NCBI GenBank assembly: GCA_021158735.1
Contig: JAGGUC010000072.1
Location: 1 to 16,779 of the forward strand
Source: Desulfurococcales archaeon
GTDB taxonomy: Archaea; Thermoproteota; Thermoprotei_A; Sulfolobales; NBVN01
Reading direction: 5' to 3'
Length of the DNA: 16,779 nt
Of this stretch, positions 14,146 to 16,779 are shown in pieces (position 1 is the first letter of the stretch; each line of letters opens with the position of its first letter). A model generated the notes under the pieces. It searched no databases, was not told the origin of the DNA, and worked only from the letters and a program-made list of their open reading frames with translations. Both the position numbers and the translations under genes were made by a program.

Positions 14146-15123
14146 TTACTTGCGGTACAGCCAACATGCTATAAGGCGGTCTTTCTCGACTTCGGTTAGT
14201 GGTGGTTCCTCTTTCTTGCATTTCTCTATTGCGTGAGGGCACCTAGGATGAAACCTACAGCCAGGAGGCGGGTTGATCGGGCTTCCAGGCTCACCGTAAA
14301 CCTTGATCTTAGGCTTCTTCAGGTAGTAGTCCGGGTCCGGTACTGGTAGAGCCGCCAGAAGCATTTGAGTGTACGGGTGAAGCGGGTTCTCGAACAGCAG
14401 GTCGGACGGCGCGATCTCCACGATCTTACCTAGATACATGACAGCTATTCTATTACTCATGTACTTGACGACGCCTAGGTCATGACTTATGAAGAGGTAG
14501 GTCAGGTTGAACTCCTTCTGGAGGTCCTTAAGTAGGTTGAGTATCTGTGCCTGCACGGACACGTCTAGAGCGCTAGTCGGTTCATCAAGTACTATGAATT
14601 TCGGTCTGAGAGTTAATATTCTAGCTATGGCTATCCTCTGCCTCTGACCGCCTGAGAATTCATGAGGGTACCTGTATAGGTGCGTTTCGTTCAGTCCGAC
14701 CTTGTATAGAATATCAATAACGAATTTTTCAGGGTCATCAACTCTGATGTTATGTACTTTTAGTGGTTCGGTCACAACGTCAAAGACTGTCATTCTAGGG
14801 TTCAAACTTGTGAAGGGGTCCTGAAACATTATCTGTGCCTGTTTCCTGAATTCCTTAAGGTCCCTCCCCTTAATCTCCATCACATTCCTTCCTTCGAAAT
14901 AGACCCTACCACTTGTAGGCTCGATTAGCCTGAGCAGTAGTCTACCAGTAGTTGTCTTACCGCAGCCTGACTCACCAACCAGCCCTAAGGTCTCCCCACG
15001 TCTGATCGTAAAGCTCACTCCATCAACTGCCCTGACGTAGTTCTTTGTAAAGAAGATCCCCTTTAGAGGGAAGTACTTCTTTAAATTTACAGTCTTAATT
15101 AACTCCTCACCCACCCTCACCAC
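14146..15123 (-). CDS. dppF: Peptide ABC transporter ATP-binding protein, DppF/OppF type
   Basis: 325 residues. One of two ATPases that drive uptake of di- or oligopeptides; acts on the cytoplasmic side. Walker A is GESGCGKT (50-57), the Q-loop Q101 is in MFQDP, the signature is FSGGQRQR (156-163), Walker B IVLDEPTSALD has D180-E181, and the switch is H214. The C-terminal oligopeptide-transporter extension carries four cysteines (PPGCRFHPRCPHAIEKC...ACW), a pattern shown in some homologues to hold a [4Fe-4S] cluster. The start overlaps the dppD end by 17 bases. A 59-base stretch of its C-terminal region is identical to dppD. Substrate could also be sugars or nickel; peptides are the commonest. 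Confidence 0.9.
   Translation of the reverse strand: MVRVGEELIKTVNLKKYFPLKGIFFTKNYVRAVDGVSFTIRRGETLGLVGESGCGKTTTGRLLLRLIEPTSGRVYFEGRNVMEIKGRDLKEFRKQAQIMFQDPFTSLNPRMTVFDVVTEPLKVHNIRVDDPEKFVIDILYKVGLNETHLYRYPHEFSGGQRQRIAIARILTLRPKFIVLDEPTSALDVSVQAQILNLLKDLQKEFNLTYLFISHDLGVVKYMSNRIAVMYLGKIVEIAPSDLLFENPLHPYTQMLLAALPVPDPDYYLKKPKIKVYGEPGSPINPPPGCRFHPRCPHAIEKCKKEEPPLTEVEKDRLIACWLYRK
14213..14271. repeat. 59-base direct repeat, copy in dppF
   Basis: Identical at all 59 positions to 15195-15253 and coding in the same frame for the cysteine-rich C-terminal motif GCRFHPRCPHAIEKCKKE. Similarity drops at once on both sides. Confidence 0.9.
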
Positions 15124-16120
15124 CCACCTTACCTGAAATTAGCCAGCAGGCTATGTAGTGTCCTGGCTCAACCTCTACAGCTGGGGGCTTTTCCTTCTTG
15201 CATTTCTCTATTGCGTGAGGGCACCTAGGATGAAACCTACAGCCAGGAGGCGGCTCAATCAAATTAGGTACTATTCCCGGAATTGACTCCAATCTCTCGA
15301 TCTTAGTAAGCGGGTTAGGCACCGCTCTCAAGAGTGCGCGGGTATACGGGTGAATAGGATTCTCGAAAATCCTCCTCATAGGTCCAAGCTCAACTATGTT
15401 GCCAGCATACATGACCGCTACCCTGTCACACATTTCAGCTACCAGCCCCATATTGTGTGTTATGAGAATTATTGTCATATTTCTCTCTTTCTTAAGCTTC
15501 CTTAAGAGAGCCATGATCTGTGCCTGAATGGTTACGTCAAGATATGATGTGGGCTCGTCAGCAATTATGACTCTTGGCTGGTTACTAAGCCCGATACCTA
15601 TGACGCTCCTTTGCTTCATCCCACCACTTAATTCGTGTGGATAGGTCTTCACTCTCCTCTCTGGATCAGGCATAAGCACTGTCTTAAGGACGTGTACAGC
15701 CTTCATGAAGGCTTCTTTCCAGTCCTTCACAGTCTTATGCTCAATCATTGTCTCACCTATCTGATGTCCTATAGTATATAGTGGGTCAAGCGCTGCTGCC
15801 GGATCTTGGAATATATAGGCTATTTCCTTTCCTCTAATTCTTCTCAGCTCCTCATCACTTAACTCTAGTAGATTGATCACCCTGCCATCTCTCGAATAAT
15901 ACAGTACTTCACCGCGCTCGATCCTGCCCGGACTCTGTATGAGCCTTGTAATAGCTCTTGATGTTACAGTCTTACCGCAGCCTGTCTCCCCAACTAGGCA
16001 GAAGGTCTCTCCCTCAAGAGCGTCAAAGGATACACCGTCTATTGCTTTAACCACACCTGCATACGTGTAGAAGTTTACGTATAGGTCTCTAACAACTATG
16101 ACGGGTTTCTTACCACTCAT
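15107..16120 (-). CDS. dppD: Peptide ABC transporter ATP-binding protein, DppD/OppD type
   Basis: 337 residues. Walker A is GETGCGKT (44-51), Q-loop Q105 (IFQDP), signature LSGGMKQR (164-171), Walker B VIIADEPTSYLD with D188-E189, and switch H222 (ITHNMG). The D-loop reads SYLD where SALD is more usual, and the signature GMKQR is the DppD type rather than the DppF GQRQR type. The C-terminal cysteine motif is shared with dppF, with a final ACW. The ATG at 16120 has GAGGAGGT overlapping the dppC stop as ribosome-binding site, and the gene ends inside dppF, so the three genes form one translationally coupled operon. It forms a heterodimer with DppF beneath the DppB-DppC channel. Confidence 0.9.
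   Translation of the reverse strand: MSGKKPVIVVRDLYVNFYTYAGVVKAIDGVSFDALEGETFCLVGETGCGKTVTSRAITRLIQSPGRIERGEVLYYSRDGRVINLLELSDEELRRIRGKEIAYIFQDPAAALDPLYTIGHQIGETMIEHKTVKDWKEAFMKAVHVLKTVLMPDPERRVKTYPHELSGGMKQRSVIGIGLSNQPRVIIADEPTSYLDVTIQAQIMALLRKLKKERNMTIILITHNMGLVAEMCDRVAVMYAGNIVELGPMRRIFENPIHPYTRALLRAVPNPLTKIERLESIPGIVPNLIEPPPGCRFHPRCPHAIEKCKKEKPPAVEVEPGHYIACWLISGKVGGEGG
15195..15253. repeat. 59-base direct repeat, copy in dppD
   Basis: Partner of 14213-14271, with 59 of 59 bases identical. The spacing between copies is 982 bases. It covers about 20 codons of the conserved C-terminal cysteine motif. Confidence 0.9.
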
Positions 16121-16126
16121 ATAGTC

Positions 16127-16779
16127 CTACCTCCTCTTCTTTAACTTAAACTCAATGCTCCTCCTTGTTTTGGGATCAAGAATGTCCCTTAAGGCATCGC
16201 CTAACAAATTATATCCTAATGCAGTAAATAATATAAATGATCCTGGCAGCAGGCTAAGCCACCAGTACCCCCTATAAAGCCACCTAGAGCCGTCGAAGAC
16301 TATTCTCCCCCAGTCCGCTATGGGGGGCTGAGCACCTACACCTAAGTAGCTCAATCCAGCCTCAGCCAGTATTACACTACCTAAGTCCAGTGTAACGTAG
16401 ACCAATATAGGCCCCATAATATTAGGGAATATGTGCTTAAGCATGATGCTAATCGGGCTAAGACCTAATGCCTTCGCTGCCTCCACATACGCCTTTTCCC
16501 TTTCCGCCAGAGTACTTCCCCTTATTACCCTAGCGTATGGTGGCCACCAAACGGCAACTAATGCAAACACGACGGCTGCGAGATTGGCCAGCTTTTCTGA
16601 ATCCACAGGGTCTATAGCAAATAACCAGAGCATTAGATCCTGAAGCCAGGGACAGGCGTTGAAGAGCATGCTTATTCTGCTCGGTAGCGTTGTTGATAGA
16701 CCTATAGCTAATATGAGCCCTGGGAACGAGAAGAAAATATCCGTTATACGCATAATCACTTCATCTACCTTCCCTCCGA
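16127..16779 (-). CDS. dppC: Peptide ABC transporter permease, DppC/OppC type (N-terminus off the right edge)
   Basis: The C-terminal 215 or so residues of a permease. The frame is open to the window edge, beginning GGKVDEVIMRITDIFFSFPG, the usual DppC segment after the first periplasmic region. So the ATG at 16759 is internal and not the start. Membrane helices are visible in FPGLILAIGL, LAAVVFALVAVWWPPYA, GPILVYVTLDLGSVILAEAGLSYLG and LSLLPGSFILFTALGYNLLGD. The EAA loop that docks on the ATPase is AYVEAAKALGLSPISIMLKHIFPN. LLGDALRDILDPKTRR is the family C-terminus. A long insertion-like loop (LPSRISMLFNACPWLQDLML...PVDSEKLAN) follows the second helix. dppD follows at 6 bases. The substrate-binding protein and second permease must lie further right. 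Confidence 0.92.
   Translation of the reverse strand, partial: GGKVDEVIMRITDIFFSFPGLILAIGLSTTLPSRISMLFNACPWLQDLMLWLFAIDPVDSEKLANLAAVVFALVAVWWPPYARVIRGSTLAEREKAYVEAAKALGLSPISIMLKHIFPNIMGPILVYVTLDLGSVILAEAGLSYLGVGAQPPIADWGRIVFDGSRWLYRGYWWLSLLPGSFILFTALGYNLLGDALRDILDPKTRRSIEFKLKKRR

Noticed and set aside
16127..16759. A complete 210-residue permease beginning at ATG 16759
   Set aside because: The frame continues upstream to the window edge with conserved permease sequence (GGKVDEVIMR), so this ATG is internal.

Overview
The window looks like part of an archaeal chromosome, most likely a thermophilic member of the Thermoproteota (TACK group). The reasons are a four-subunit 2-oxoacid:ferredoxin oxidoreductase split into separate delta, alpha, beta and gamma genes, an archaeal DUF1464 ASKHA protein, a free-standing macro-domain protein, AT-rich TATA-like boxes about 40 bases before several start codons, GGTG/GAGGTGA ribosome-binding sites, and frequent GTG and TTG starts. 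I cannot name the genus. Coding density is high, genes are tightly packed and there are no rRNA, tRNA, CRISPR or insertion-sequence features. No gene-free stretch exceeds 300 bases; the longest is the roughly 240-base leader before the gene at 7023.

Layout. Positions 1-841 (minus) hold the N-terminal part of threonine synthase, preceded by a 66-residue zinc-ribbon protein (954-1154). Positions 1313-4058 (minus) are a korD-korA-korB-korC operon for a CoA- and ferredoxin-dependent 2-oxoacid oxidoreductase, probably 2-oxoglutarate. A small roadblock-like protein (4223-4558, minus) is divergent from an HD-domain phosphohydrolase (4685-5263, plus). A macro-domain protein and a dethiobiotin-synthetase-like P-loop protein form a two-gene unit (5328-6764, minus). 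On the plus strand follow a HisC/CobD-like fold-type I PLP-family protein (7023-8102), a DUF1464 protein (8204-9364) and a MoxR AAA+ ATPase (9479-10435). MoxR converges on a minus-strand operon of a transglutaminase-like membrane protein, a DUF58 protein and a polytopic membrane protein (10419 to about 14094). The right end (14146-16779, minus) carries dppC (partial), dppD and dppF of a peptide ABC transporter.

How they work together. The kor operon would deliver electrons to ferredoxin while making or using acyl-CoA. MoxR, DUF58, the transglutaminase and the membrane protein are the usual partners of a MoxR-type envelope module, but here MoxR is on the opposite strand, with the 3' ends overlapping. 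The dpp genes import peptides; their binding protein and second permease lie outside the window.

The most striking observation is that the HisC/CobD-like protein keeps its fold signatures and the putative substrate-carboxylate arginine but has lost the PLP-binding lysine (now Glu), the pyridine-binding Asp (now Asn), the Asn of the NPTG motif (now Asp) and the phosphate-binding Arg (now Ser). It therefore looks like a dedicated pseudoenzyme. Other points are a probable one-base frameshift or non-standard start that hides the transglutaminase signal anchor, a 59-base perfect repeat shared by dppD and dppF, inverted GGTACACCC boxes in the pseudoenzyme leader, and an excess of the palindrome AGTACT.
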